Below, piece after piece: positions 12,201 through 23,655 of a stretch of DNA of 64,000 nucleotides. Position 1 is the stretch's first letter, and each line of letters opens with the position of its first letter. Below the pieces are notes generated by a model, which saw only the letters and a program-made list of their open reading frames with translations, was not told the DNA's origin and searched no databases. The stretch is from Myotis daubentonii (taxonomy: Eukaryota > Chordata > Mammalia > Chiroptera > Vespertilionidae). The translations under genes and the position numbers were made by a program. Where the stretch lies: positions 115,480,979 through 115,544,978 of the forward strand of contig NC_081841.1 of NCBI RefSeq assembly GCF_963259705.1, written 5' to 3'.

Positions 12201-13798
12201 ATGTTGAACAAGAGTGGTGAAAGAGGGCATACTTGTTTTTAGGGGAAATGGTTTTAGTTTTTGCCCGATGAGTTTGATGTTGGCTGTAGGTTTGTCAAAA
12301 ATGGCTTTTAATATGTTTAGGTATGATCCCTCTATTCCCACTTTGCTGAGAGTTTTTATCAAAAAAGGGTGTTGGATAGTGTTGAATTCTTTTCCAGCAC
12401 CAATTGATATGATCATGTGATTTTGGTCTTACAAGCTGTTTATGTGCTGTATCACATTTATTGATTTGCAAATATTGTACCAGCCTTACATCCCAGGAAT
12501 AAATCCCACTTGGTCATGGTGTATTATTTTTTTAATGTATTGCAGCATCCAGTTTCCTAAAATTTTGTTGAGGATTTTAGCTTCCATGTTCATCAGGGAT
12601 ATTGGCCTGTAGTTCTCTTTCACTATCTTGTCTTTATCTGGTTTGGGAATTAGAGTAATCCTGGCTTATTAGAAAGAGCTTGGAAGTGTTCCTCCTTTTT
12701 GAATTTTTTGGAATAGTTTGAGGAGAATAGGTGTTATTTCTTTGAATATTTGGTAAGACTCCCCTGTGAAACTGTCTGGACCAGGGCTTTTATTTGCTGG
12801 GATTTTTTTTTTTTTTTGATTACTGCTTCAATTTCATCAGTAGTTACCAGCCAATTCATGTGTTCTGATTCCTCCTGATTGAGGTCTGGAAGGTTGAATT
12901 TTACTAGGAACCTGCCCATTTTGTCCAGATTCTCTCATTTGTTGGAATAAAGTCATTCTAAGTATTTTATTACAATCCTTTGTATTTCTGTTACTTCACC
13001 TCTTTGGTTTCTGATTTTGTTTATTTAGGTCCTCTGTGCTTTTTTTCTGGTGAGTCTGGCTAGAGTTTCATACATCCTGTTTATACTTTCTAAGAACCAG
13101 CTCTTGGTTTTATTGATCTTTTGTATTTTTTATTATTTGTCTCTATGTCATTTATTTCCACTCTGATCATTATTATTTCCTTCAGTCTACTTACTCTGGC
13201 TTTCCTTATTCTTCTCTTTCTAATTTTTTTAATTGAAATAATAGATAACTTATTACCAATTTTTCTTATTTTTTGAGGTAGGCCTGTAGTGCTAAGACCT
13301 TCCCTCTCAGAACTGTTTCACTGTGTCCCATAGATTTTGGATTGCTGTATGTTCATTTTCACAATTTTTTATGTCTTCTTTGATCTCTTTGGCAACCTAC
13401 TCATTGTTTAATAGCATGCTATTTAGCCTCCACGTGTTTGATTGCCTTATGAGCATTTTTATAGTAGTTGATTTCTAATTGCACGCCATTGTGGTCTGAG
13501 AAGACGCTTGATATGATTTCAATCTTCTTGAATTTGTAGAGTTAGTTTGTGACATAATATGTGGTCTATCTTTGAAAATGTCCCTTGTACACTTGAGAAG
13601 AAATTTTATTCATAGCCTTGGGGTGAAATGTTCTGAAGATGTCAATTAGTTCCATCTGATCTAGTGTGTCATTTAGAAATGCTGTTTCCTTGTTGACTTT
13701 TGTGTCTAGAAGTTTTATTCAGTGATGTCCCTGGGGTATTAAAGTCCCTTACTATGATTTTATTGATGTTGATATCTCCCTTTATATCCCCCAGAATA
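9230..13798 (-). mobile_element. L1 copy 3, antisense (3' end to mid ORF2), split by a Helitron
   Basis: Begins with the bat L1 3' tail (complement of ACTTTCAACAATAAAGAT-type sequence at 9230-9255). It passes through the ORF2 C-terminus (minus ORF 9838-10041: [16 protein letters not shown]), the RT domain (minus ORF 12105-12416: [20 protein letters not shown]) and into the endonuclease-RT linker. Stops and frameshifts are frequent. The Helitron at 10183-11084 is inserted in it. Confidence 0.85.
10183..11084 (+). mobile_element. Helitron with 48-bp internal repeats
   Basis: Starts TCTTATCTAATAAAGAGG after A10182 and ends CCAGGCCACTAG before T11085, restoring the L1 on both sides. A mutated 3' hairpin region (GTGCATAAATTTC) precedes the end. 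About ten GC-rich repeats of roughly 48 bp (unit begins GGGGCTTGACAGGGGGCCTC) fill 10335-10830. An AT-rich segment of unknown origin (10950-11050) lies before the 3' end. Confidence 0.85.
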
Positions 13799-13799
13799 T

Positions 13800-16215
13800 A
13801 TTTTTAAGATTATTTATTGTTTAAAGTATTACACATAGTATTATTACATATGTTTAATTTTTGCCACATTGAGCTCTCCCTGGCCACCCTCACCCCCCAG
13901 CACATGACTTCACCCCATAGTGTTGGTGCCCATGGGTTATGCTTATATGCATGCATACAAGTCCTTTGGTTAATCTCTTACCCCCACCACCTTCCCCTGT
14001 CTTCCCTCTGAAGTTTGATGGCCTGTTCGATGCTTCTCTGTCTCTGGATCTATTTTTGTTCATCAGTTCATGTTGTTCATTATTTTCCACAAATGAGTGA
14101 GGTCATGTTATATTTATCTTCCTCTGACTGGTTTATTTCATTTAGCATAATGCTTTCCATGTCCATTCATGCTATTGCTAATGGTAAGAGTTCTTCTTTT
14201 ATAGCAGTATAGTATTCCATGGTGCAGATGTACCACAATTTTTTAATCCACTCATCTGCTGAAGGGCACTTAGGCTGTTCCCAAATGTTAGCTATTGTAA
14301 ATTGTGTTGCTATGAACATAGGGATGCATACGTCCTTTCTGATTGGTGTTTCTGATTTCTTGGGATACATTCCTAGAAGTGGGATTATTTGGTCAAATGC
14401 CAGTTCCATTTTTAATTTTTTGAGGAAACTCTGTACTGTTTTCCACAGTGGCTGAAGCAGTCTGCATTCCCACCAGCAGTGCACAAGGGTTGCTTTTTCT
14501 CTGCATTCTTGCCAGCCCTTGCAGTTTGTTGATTTGTTGATAATAGCCATTTTGACAGGTGTGAGATACTATCTTATTGTTGTTTTGATTTGCATCTCTC
14601 AGATGATTAGTGACTTTGAGCATGTTTTCATATGCCTCTTGGCCTTCTGTATGTTCACTTTTAAAAAGTGTTCACTTAGGTCCTTTGCTCATTTTTTTTG
14701 TATTGGATTGTTTACCTTCCTTTTGTTAAGTTGTGTGAGTTCCCTATAAATTTTAGAGATTAAACCCTTATTGATATAACATTGGCAAATATGTTCTCCC
14801 ATGCAGTTGGCTTACTTGTTGTTTTGTTATGGTTTCTTTTGCTGTGCAGAAGCTTTTTATTTTATGTATTCCCATTTGTTTATTTTCCCCTTAGTTTCCA
14901 TGGCCCTAGGAGCTGTATCGGTAAAGATATTGCCACCAAATATGTCTGATAATTTTGCTGTCTATGGATTCTTTTCAGATTTTTATGGTTTCCCGTCTTA
15001 CATTTATGTCCTTTATCCATTTTGAGTTTATTTTTCTGTATGGTGTAAGTTGGTGGTTTAATTTCAGTTTTTTGCATGTATCTGTCCAATATTCCCAATA
15101 AAGTTTATTGAAGACTTTCTTGACTCCATTGTATGCTCTTGCCTCCTTTGTCAAATATAAATTGAGCATAATGGCTTGGGTTGATTTCTGGGTTCTCTGT
15201 TCTTTTACATTGGTCTGTATGTCTGTTCCTGTGTCAGTACCAGGCAGTTTTGAGAACCGTGGCTTGGTAATGTAGCTTGGTATCTGGTATTGTGATCCCT
15301 CCAACTTTGTTTTTCTTTCTCAAGATTTATGTGGCTATTTTAGGTCTTTTTTTATATTCCATATGAATTTTTGAAGAATTTGTTCTAGGTCTGTGAAATG
15401 TGCCATTGGTATTTTAATGGGGATTGCATTAAATATATAGATTGCTTTGGGTAGTAAGGACACTTTAAGGATATTGATTCTATCAGTCCATGAACCCGGT
15501 ATATTCTTCCATTTGCTTAGGTCTTGCTCTCTATCGCTTTTTTCAATTTCCTGTAGTTTTCCAAGTACAGGTCTTTTACCTCCTTAGTTAAGTTTATTCC
15601 TGGGTATCTTAAATTTTTTTTTTTTTGGTTCAATGGTAAATGGTATTATCTTTTTGTTTGTTTGTTTCTCTTTCTGTGAGGTCATTATTCATGTATAAAA
15701 AAACCATAGGTTTCTGGGTGTTAATTTGTATCCTGCTACATTGCCAAATTCATTTATTAAAACTAATAGTTTTTTTTAAAAAGAGTCATTGGGGTTTTCT
15801 ATGTACAAATTCATGTCATCTGCGAATAATGACAGTTTTATTTCTTTTCCATTTTGGATTCCTTTTATTTCTTCTTGTCTGATCGCTACGGTCAGGACTT
15901 CTAGTACTATGTCGAACGGGGGGGGGGGGGGGGTGAGAATAAACATCCCTGTCTTGCTGTCTTGTTCCTGTTCTTAGGAGAAATGGTTTTAATTTTTGCC
16001 CATTGAGTATGATGTTGGCTGTAGGTTTGTCATTTAATTCTTTTATTATGTTGAAGTATGGGCCCTCTATTCCCACATTGCTGAGAATTTTTATCAAGAA
16101 AGGGTGATGGCTTTTGACAAATGCTTTTTCTGCATCAATTGATATGATTATGTGATTTTCATCTCTCAATTTGTTTATGTGATGTATCATGTTTATTAAT
16201 TTGTGGACAATTTAG
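13800..16215 (-). mobile_element. L1 copy 4, antisense (3' end to RT domain)
   Basis: Another bat L1 3' tail starts at about 13800 inside copy 3. ORF2 C-terminal sequence lies at 14167-14550 on the minus strand ([24 protein letters not shown], the cysteine-containing C-terminal domain). RT-domain sequence lies at 15816-16190 ([20 protein letters not shown]). A 16-G run at 15918-15933 interrupts the RT region. It is truncated at about 16215. Confidence 0.85.
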
Positions 16216-16535
16216 TTGTATTCCCAGCCCGGCCCTGGGAGGAGTTGCCCAACAGGTCTGACTATTCAGCTGCCATTTTCTCTTCCCCTACCTTTTTTTT
16301 ATTGTCCTTGCAAAGATTAGCCCTGAACACTGTAAAGATTAGTCCAGAATGCTGTCTCCCTTCAGATAGATTCTGACTGTTAACTGGGCTCCAGGCTGCC
16401 TTATCTCCAGGGCCTATTCTCCTTCTTGCAAAATGCCCTTCAGTTTCCCAGGGTCTGTAAGAAAATCTCTTCTTTACAGTGAGTAGCTATTAAATAACTC
16501 TAATTCACCTATGTGCCCCTCCCGTATCATAGCCA
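16216..16535. other. unassigned segment between L1 copies
   Basis: About 300 bp of moderately GC-rich sequence (GGCCCTGGGAGGAGTTGCCC onwards) that is neither L1 nor Helitron. It could be an old LTR fragment, but I do not recognise it. No convincing ORF. Confidence 0.4.
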
Positions 16536-17690
16536 TCCTCCCCTTTGACAGCCTCCAGTCTGTTCATTGTATCTATAAGTCTGTTTCTGGTTTGTTCGTT
16601 AGTTTACTTTTTTCATTAGATTCCACATATAAGTGAAATCATGTGATACTTGTCTTTCTCTGATTGGCTTATTTCACTTAGCATAATACTCTCCAAATCC
16701 ATTAACATTGTTACAAATGGTAAGAGTTCCTTCTTTTTTATGACCAAGTGATTATTGAATAATATTACACTGTAATGCACCACAGTGTTTTTATCTGCTT
16801 ATCTGTTAACTAGGGGCTCAGTACACGAATTTATGCACCTTGAAAAGAACTGTGGGTTGTGAGGCTGCGGTGGGCACAGGGACAGGCTCATCCTCTGTGA
16901 CCCCACCCAGGCCCTCCTGCCAGTGCCCCGAGTCCCCTGCCTGCTGGCAGCTCTGCTCCCACTGTCACCGCTCCCACGTGCTGATGGCGCCAGCCCCACT
17001 CGCACCTCCTGACAGTGTGGAGTGATTGGTGGCTGCTGCCCCCATCTCCCCTCAGGAGCAGGGGGAGGTGGAGAAGCCCTCAGGGGTGATCGGGGCTGGC
17101 AGCTGCCTCTAGCACCCGCTGATAGTGCCGAGTGATCAGAACTGGCACTGGGTGCTGGCAGTGGGTGCAAGCAGTGGGTCTGGCACCGGCAGCAGGTGCA
17201 AGTGGGGCTGTCGCTGGCAGCGGGTGCAAGATGTGGCTGCTGGCCCTGATCACCTCTCAGGAGCAAAGAATTTTCAATAACCACCAGAGGCTCACCTCGA
17301 TGACAGCAACTGGTGCCCAGCCTTGGTCTGGCACCCTCGCTCACATGCTCCACTATCCCACCGTAGCCAACGCCTGCTATGATCCGCACTCTTCTGCCTA
17401 CTGCTGACGCCCGCCATGTTCCGTCATACCCCCTGATGGTCAGCGCTTGTCATAGCAACTGGTGGTTCAGTTGTTCTGCTATTTGGTCTATTTGCATACT
17501 AGGGTTTTATATATATACATGGGCACTTGGGCTGCTTCCAAATCTTGGCTATTAGAAATAATGCTGCATTGAACTTAGGAGTGTATATATTCTTTCAAAT
17601 CAGTGTTTCAGGTTTCTTTGGCTATTTTTCCAGAAGTGGAATCACTGCATCATATGGAAGTTCCAATTTTAATTTTTTGAGAAAAATCCT
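16536..17690 (-). mobile_element. L1 fragment, antisense, split by a Helitron
   Basis: ORF2 C-terminal region in antisense, with the familiar AAGTGAAATCATGTGATAC and GGGCACTTGGGCTGCTTCC (17521). It is interrupted by the Helitron at 16810-17518 and stops abruptly at about 17690, where the L1 orientation flips. Confidence 0.8.
16810..17518 (-). mobile_element. Helitron (same subfamily as 43741-44403)
   Basis: CTAGGGGCTC follows A16809 as the minus-strand 3' terminus, with a degraded GTACACGAATTTATGCAC hairpin. The GC-rich body matches the copy at 43.7 kb, including the CTCAGGAGCAGGGGGAGGTG block and the terminal TCTATTTGCATA. The right end is degraded (GTTTTATATATATAC). The long frames in it are GC-rich and conserved nowhere else, so I do not call a gene. 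Confidence 0.85.
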
Positions 17691-17800
17691 GATATCAATG
17701 AATCAACAAACAACCAGTGTTGGCAAAGATATAGACAAAAGGGAACCCTCATGCACTATTGATGGAAATGCAGATTGATACAGGCACTGTGGCAAACTTG
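17691..17800 (+). mobile_element. L1 fragment in opposite orientation (inverted piece)
   Basis: Sense L1 ORF2 C-terminal sequence (AATCAACAAACAACCAGTGT, GGGAACCCTCATGCAC, GGAAATGCAGATTG) directly abutting the antisense fragment. This is a typical L1 5' inversion or fold-back. Confidence 0.75.
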
Positions 17801-18313
17801 ATTGTTTTAAATTGTCACCCATGCAAGAGTCTGTTGAACGAAATCAGTTACTTGTGATGTGTTTTTTTCCTCAGGGAGATTAAAAAAGTACTATCTATTA
17901 TTTTTAAGAGAATTAACATTTGTAAAGTCATTGCTATAAAATAAAATATAAAGAGAAAGAAAATATTCTGATTGGACTCATACAGATGCAGAAAGTTTGT
18001 TCTGACAGGAAAAAAAGATGCAGTAGTCTAGACATATTTTTTAGTGAAATATATGGAGAAGAAAATTCAATTTATTATTCACTTCCTATACATATATAAT
18101 TATAGGGTTTCATAATGGAATATTTCAGAGAGTATATTTGACCTCCTTTTTTTAAAAAAAAAAAGCAGCAAATTTACTTTAATGCTACAAGTAAAAAATT
18201 GTATTGTGCTCTTTACATACCTTAATATGAAGATAATTCAAAGCTGACATTTATTTAACATAAAATAATTGCTGGTCAAAGTTTAATCTAGCAAATATTT
18301 TTCTCAAATCACA
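17801..18313. other. TRPC4 intron, unique AT-rich sequence
   Basis: AT-rich sequence without recognisable repeats, ORFs or splice-site-bounded coding sequence. Confidence 0.5.
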
Positions 18314-18877
18314 TCCTATCTAATAAAAGAAAACCATGGTAATTAGCCATACCTCCGCTACCCTTCCAATTGGCTAATCAGGGCGATATGCAAATTAACT
18401 GCCAGCCAAGATGGCGGCCAGCAGTCAGGCAGCTTGAAGCGAACATGAGGCTTGCTTGCTTCAGTGACGGAGGACTCCAACGTTCCCCGCTTGCCGCTGC
18501 TGGCCTCTGAACTTCCAGTTTGAAACATTGTTACAAATATAGAAGCTAAACAAAATCCCAGAAACCTGCTTTCAGTCAGCCGGGATCTCAGAGCTGGAGT
18601 TGAAACAGTGTTTCGATTATAGAACCCAAACAAACCAGATACCTGCTTTCAGCAGCTGAGGCATAAGAGCTGGAGCCAAGCCTCAGAGCTAAAGCTGGCC
18701 CAGAATAAAAAAAAAGAAAAAAAGGAGCAGTTGGGAGCTTCAGTCACCCGCCAGCCTGAAAACAGCCCTCATCCCCTTACCCAGACTGGCCAGGCACCCC
18801 AGGGGTGACCCCCACCCTGATCCAGGACACCCTTCAGGGCAAACCAGCCACCCCCCCACCCGTGCACCAGGCCTTTA
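18314..18877 (+). mobile_element. Helitron, first unit of a tandem pair
   Basis: Starts TCCTATCTAATAAAAG and ends GCACCAGGCCTTTA, directly joined to the next Helitron. It lacks the usual second arm of the 3' hairpin (CACCCGTGCACCAGG only). An approximately 100-bp motif with AAACCTGCTTTCAG and AATATAGAAGCTAAAC is repeated inside. Confidence 0.88.
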
Positions 18878-19897
18878 TCCTATATAGTAAAAGGGTAATA
18901 TGCCTCCCGGCACCGGAATCAGCGTGACAGGGGGAAGTGCCCAAACTCCCTGATTTCCCTGCGGCTCTGTGTGTGACAGGAGGCGGGGCCACAACCTCCC
19001 TATCCGCCCTGCTCTGTTCGTGACAGGGGAAGGCACCCCAACCCCCTGATCAGCCCTGCTCTGTGCCTGATAGCGGGGAGCTCCCTGACCCCCTGATCGC
19101 CCTGCGGCTCTGTATGTGACAGGGTGTGGTGCCCCAAATCCCCCCCATGGGCCCTGCTCTGTGTGTGATGGGGTAGAGCCATAACCTCCCCATCGGCCCT
19201 GCCCTGAATGTGACAGTGGCGGCGCCCCAACCCCCTGATCGGCCCTGCTCTGTGAGTGATAGAGGGCGGCGCCCCAACTGCCCCCCACGGACCCTGCTCT
19301 GTGTGTGACGGGGTAGAGCTATAACCTCCCCATCGGCCCTGCCTTGAGTGTGACAGGGGGCGGTGCCCCAACTCCCCTATCGGCCCTACTCTGTGAGTGA
19401 CAGGGGGAGCTCCTCAACCCCCTGATCAGCCCTGCTCTGTGCGTGACAGGGTACGGAGCCCCAACCCCCCTGATGGGCCCTGCTCTGTGAGTGACAGGGG
19501 GCAGTGCCCCAACTCCCTGATTGGCCTTGCTCTGTGCGTGACAGGGGGTGGTGCCACAACCTCCCCATCGCCCCTGCCTTGAGTGTGACAGGGGCTGGTG
19601 CCCCAACCCCCCAATCGGCCCTACCCTGAGCATGACTGAGGGTGGCATCGCAAACCTCCCAATCCGCCCTGCTCTGTGCTTGACAGGGGGCGGCGCCCCA
19701 ACTCCCCAATCAGCCCTGTTTTGAGCCGGACCAGGGGCTGCACCCAGGGTTGGGCCTGCACTCTGCCACCCAGGAGCAGGCCTAAGCCAGCAGGTCGTTA
19801 TCTCCTGAGGGGTCCCAGACTGGGAGAGGGCACAGGCCAGGCTGAGGGACCTTCCCCCGCGCCCCAGTGCACAAATTTTTGTGCACAGGGCCTCTAG
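18878..19897 (+). mobile_element. Helitron, second unit of a tandem pair, with a minisatellite
   Basis: Starts TCCTATATAGTAAAAGG and ends GTGCACAAATTTTTGTGCAC then AGGGCCTCTAG before T19898. The hairpin stem is near perfect. About 16 copies of a 47-48-bp repeat occupy 18935-19725. Confidence 0.93.
18935..19725. repeat. 47-48-bp Helitron minisatellite
   Basis: Each unit has the frame CGGCCCTGCTCTGTG..TGACAGGGGG..GCCCCAAC. The near multiple-of-three period gives long minus-strand frames (for example 19319-19933) with a 16-residue repeat (VTHRAGPIRG-like), which are artefacts of the repeat. Confidence 0.9.
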
Positions 19898-20406
19898 TGT
19901 TATATAATTAAGGAATGTTAAGATAAATAGCACATTATCTACACATTAAATATTTTAAAAATAGCAATTCATTGACATCCAGCATGATTTGTAAGTTAGG
20001 TTTTATTTACATTTAAGATATAACAGATACAAAGTACTTACTGTTATGCCCATATTGGCCATTACTATTTCCACAGTAACCGACCACTACTTCCACTCAT
20101 TTATATGTAATTTGTATCATACATGCATTTCTCTAGAATAGCCAAGGGTTTCAAATATGGTAAGTAAAGTCATTGTTACTTTGTTAAAAATTTAGTGCCT
20201 TTCATTTATAATGTGTTTTTCTTTGTTACAATGATATTGCTATATTTTTCCATTGTAAAATCAGATTTCCCCCTATATAACACTTCCGTTTTTGAAATTC
20301 CATTGGAAAGGCAAGAGTAGATGTAATTCACATATTAATGAATACTACAAAAGTCAAGGACAGATCAGAAAGTCACTTTAATTGAAGTTTATAAATTATA
20401 AATTAA
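19898..20406. other. TRPC4 intron, unique AT-rich sequence
   Basis: No ORF or repeat family recognised between two Helitron blocks. Confidence 0.5.
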
Positions 20407-20820
20407 CTAGAGGCCCAGTGTATGAATTTGTGCACCAGTGGGATCCCTTAGCCTGGCCTGCAGGATCGGGCTGAAACCGACTCTCCAACATCCCCTGAGG
20501 GGTCCCAGATTGTGAGAAGGCACAAGCCAGGCGGATGGGCCCCATTGGTACACAATCAGGGTCAAGGAGGGAGATGGGAAGTTGGCCAGCTGGGGAGGGA
20601 CCACGGGAGGGCTCCAGGGTATGTCCATCCCATCTCCTTCAGTCCCAATTGGTCATACACCAGCAGCAAGCTAACCTACCAGTTGACTGTCTGCCCCCAG
20701 GGAGTCAGTGCACGTCATAGTGAGTGGTTGAGTGACCATAGCATATCAATAGCATATTACACCTTCATTGGTTGAACAGAAAACTGGACACTAAGCATAT
20801 TAGGCTTTTGTTATATAGGA
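20407..20820 (-). mobile_element. Helitron, first of three in tandem
   Basis: Complement of GGGCCTCTAG at 20407 after A20406. The right end TATATAGGA touches the next Helitron's CTAG with no bases between. Hairpin relic GTATGAATTTGTGCAC. Confidence 0.88.
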
Positions 20821-21276
20821 CTAGAAGCCTGGTGCACAAAATTTGTGCACTTGGGAGGGCCCCCCAGCCCAGCCTGTGCCCTCTCGCAAATGGGACCCCT
20901 TGGGGGATGACCACCTGCTGGCTTAGGCCCACTCCCCGGGGGACTGAGCCTAAGCTTAGAGTCAGACATCCCTCTGGCAGCCCGGAAGCCCTCGGGGGAT
21001 GTCCACTTGCCAGTGGGTAGCAGGCCTAGCTGTAGTCGGACATCCTTAGCGCTGCTGAGGAGGCCAGAGAGGCTCCCACCACCACCGCTATACTGGCAGC
21101 CGGCAGCCTGGCTTGTGGCTGAGCAGAGTTCCCCCTATGGGAGCACACTGACCACCAGGGGGCAGCTCCTGCATTAAGCATCTGCCCTCTGGTGGTCAGT
21201 GTGTCATAGTGACCAGTGATTCCCAGTCGCTCTGCTGTTAGGGTCAATTTGTATATTACCCTTTTATTATACAGGA
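20821..21276 (-). mobile_element. Helitron, second of three, with paired CTCF-like motifs
   Basis: 3' end CTAG at 20821 with hairpin GTGCACAAAATTTGTGCAC; 5' end complement of TCCTGTATAATAAAAGGG at 21276. CCACCAGGGGGCAG (21152-21165, +) and the complement of CCACCAGAGGGCAG (21182-21195, -) face each other. Confidence 0.92.
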
Positions 21277-22182
21277 TAGAGGCCTGGTACATGGGTGGGG
21301 GCCAGCTGGTTTGCCCTGAAGGGTGTCCCGGATCAGGGTGGGGGTTCTGCTATGGTTCCTGGCCAGCCTGGGTGAGGGGCTGAGGGCCATTTTCAGACTG
21401 GCCACACCCCCTTCAGGGTGGGGGTCCCCACTGGGGTGCCTGGCCAGCCTGGATGAGTGGCTGATGGCTGTTTTCAGGCTGGACAAGCCCCCCAGGGAGG
21501 ACCCTTACCCCATGAGGGTGTGGCCAGCCTAAGAGAGGGGCTGATGGCTGTTTTCAGGCTGGCCACAGCCCCTTCAGGGTAGGGGTCCTAGCTGGGGTGC
21601 CTGGCCATCCTGGGTGAGGGGCTGAGTTCCATTTTCAGGCTTGCCTGCCCCACAGCAGGGACCCTCACCCCATGAGGGTGTGGCCAGCCTGGGTGAGGGT
21701 ATGATGGCTGTTTGCAGGCTGGCCACAGCCCCTTCAGGGTAAGAGTCCACTCTGGGATGTCTGGCCATCCTGGATGAGGGGCTGATTGCTGTTTGCAGGC
21801 TGGCCAAGACCCCAGCAGGGACCCTCACCTCATGAGGTTGTGGCCATCCTGGGTGAGGGGCTGATGGCTGTTTGCCAGCTGGCCACAGCCCCCAGCCACC
21901 CAAACTCCCAGTGGAGGCTGGCTGGAAGCAGGTATCTGGGATTTATTTAGCTTCTATAATTGAAACTTTGTTGCCTTTTGCAGAAGCCACAGCTGTCCCA
22001 GGCCAGTGGGAAGTTTGGCTTCTTCCATCACCGGGGCAACCAAGCCTCCTGCTTGCTCCAGCTGGGTGCCTGCCGGCCGCCATCTTGGTTGGGTTAATTT
22101 GCATATAGTCGCTCTGATTGGTGAGGCTTTGGGCGTAGCAATGGTACGGTCAATTAGCATCTTTGTCTTTTATTAGTTTAGA
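21277..22182 (-). mobile_element. Helitron, third of three, internal tandem repeats
   Basis: Begins TAGAGGCCTGGT, the same junction as in four other composites, and ends with the complement of TCTAAACTAATAAAAGAC before T22183. Alternating half-units (GGCTGATGGCTGTTTTCAGG, CAGCCTGGGTGAGGGGCTGA) repeat several times over 21300-21890. It ends 132 bp before the TRPC4 exon acceptor. Confidence 0.88.
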
Positions 22183-22314
22183 TACTTTTTTTTTTTTCTG
22201 ATTAGTATTGCTGCCATTGTTGTGGAGGACATCAGCTTCCTGAAAAAGTATCCTGGTCTGACATATTTATATGTATGCATTTGTTTTACTTTTTGTTTTT
22301 TTTCTTTTCTTCAG

Positions 22315-22628
22315 TACAGTGCTCTTAATCCTCGAGAATCTTGGGACATGTGGCATCCCACTCTGGTGGCTGAAGCTTTATTTGCAATTGCAAACATCTT
22401 CAGTTCCCTACGCTTGATCTCACTGTTTACTGCAAATTCTCACTTGGGGCCTCTGCAGATATCTTTGGGAAGAATGCTCCTGGACATTTTGAAGTTTCTA
22501 TTCATATACTGCCTTGTGTTGTTAGCATTTGCTAATGGCCTAAATCAATTATATTTCTACTATGAAGAAACAAAAGGTTTAAACTGCAAAGGCATACGAT
22601 GTGAAAAGCAGAATAATGCATTTTCAAC
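22315..22628 (+). CDS. TRPC4: TRPC4 coding exon: S4, S4-S5 linker, S5 and turret
   Basis: This exon encodes 104 residues plus two bases of the next codon, beginning [10 protein letters not shown] and ending NNAFS(T). It is part of TRPC4, a tetrameric receptor-operated, Ca2+-permeable cation channel of the plasma membrane. A pyrimidine tract and CAG precede 22315, and GTAAGT follows 22628. Exon residues about 20-42 cover S4 (SSLRLISLF), 43-60 the S4-S5 linker ([10 protein letters not shown]) and 61-83 S5 ([20 protein letters not shown]). Cysteines at exon residues 91 and 96 (NCKGIRC) match the extracellular pair that forms a disulfide in TRPC4/TRPC5. The [12 protein letters not shown] stretch and, in the later exons, FGLINLY and IWTHLCKKK favour TRPC4 over TRPC5. 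The open frame runs upstream to 22222, but that part is intron before the acceptor. Helitron sequence ends only 132 bp upstream. Confidence 0.96.
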
Positions 22629-22869
22629 GTAAGTCCAAACATTTCTATCAATAACATGCAGAAATTTAGAATGCCATACATTATGAATTTGAAAAATTGT
22701 TGACAAGTGGTTGCAAAGGAAATTACATTTAATGCAGAGAACAGAATTAACATGCCTTTAAATATTTAATTAATTCATTCATTCATTTTACTTTTCTCAG
22801 TGCTTCATATAAATGATGTCACATCATATGTGAAAAGAAAAATAATAAAATTATAATTTATTCTGTTAT

Positions 22870-23390
22870 CTTCATGGTATTCAAAGTAAATAGTCCTTTT
22901 CTTATAATTTTATTTTAATTGTTGACACTATTACAGATGTCCGCATTTCCCCCTCCCTTTGCCCACCTCTACCCAACCCCTGTTCCTTCTTTCCTCTGGC
23001 CATCACTATATTGTTGGTTGTGAATATATGTTATTTAGCTAAGTTTTAGTAAAATGATAATTTCTTTCAAAATGACCTCATTAAAGACACCTATATATAC
23101 TTTTTTGAATTATTAAATTTATTGGGGTGACATTGGTTAAAAGGATTATATAGGTTTCAAATATACACTTCTGTGATACATTTCTCTATATTGTACTTGT
23201 GCACACAGTCTTTTTCCATCACCATATATTTGGCCTCCTTTACCTATTACTAACTCCACACCTGCTTCACTACCTTACTTTGTCTGTCTATGAATTTCGG
23301 TTTTATATCCCACATATGGGTGAAATTATATGGTTTTTCTGACTGACTTATGTTGTTTAGGAAGATATTCTCAAGGTCCATGTAAACTCT
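22870..23390 (-). mobile_element. two L1 3' end fragments, antisense
   Basis: 22900-23030 has the bat L1 3' tail (complement; TTGTTGACACTATTACAGATG). 23105-23390 has a different L1 3' end (TTAAATTTATTGGGGTGACA). Both are short and 5'-truncated. Confidence 0.7.
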
Positions 23391-23403
23391 TAAAATGTGG
23401 AAT

Positions 23404-23655
23404 AAGCCCACCAGAGTGGCTCAGTGAGCATGGACATATGAACCAGGAGGATACAGTTCGATTTCTGGTCATGACATATGCCCGGGTTGTGGGTTTGATC
23501 CCCAGTGTGTGGCATGCAGGAGGCAGTCGATGAATGATTCTTTTTCATCATTGATGTTTCTCTCTTTCTCCCTCTCCCTTCCTGTCTAAAATCAATAAAA
23601 ATATAATTAAAATCAATAAAAAATATAATTAAAAATAAAATAAGTAAATCATAAA
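23404..23655 (+). mobile_element. Ves SINE
   Basis: Head GAGTGGCTCAGTGAGC, then GAACCAGGAGGATACAGTTC and a pyrimidine-rich 3' half, ending in a (AATAAAAATATAATTAA)n-like tail. It belongs to the GACCTATGAACCAGGAGG-type subgroup. Confidence 0.85.

Noticed and set aside
18935..19725. regular 48-bp repeats resembling a CRISPR array
   Set aside because: Units are adjacent without unique spacers, sit inside a transposon and in a mammalian genome.
19319..19933. 204-residue minus-strand reading frame with a repeating VTHRAG-like motif
   Set aside because: It lies wholly in the 47-48-bp Helitron minisatellite. The motif is created by the repeat and the frame crosses Helitron ends.
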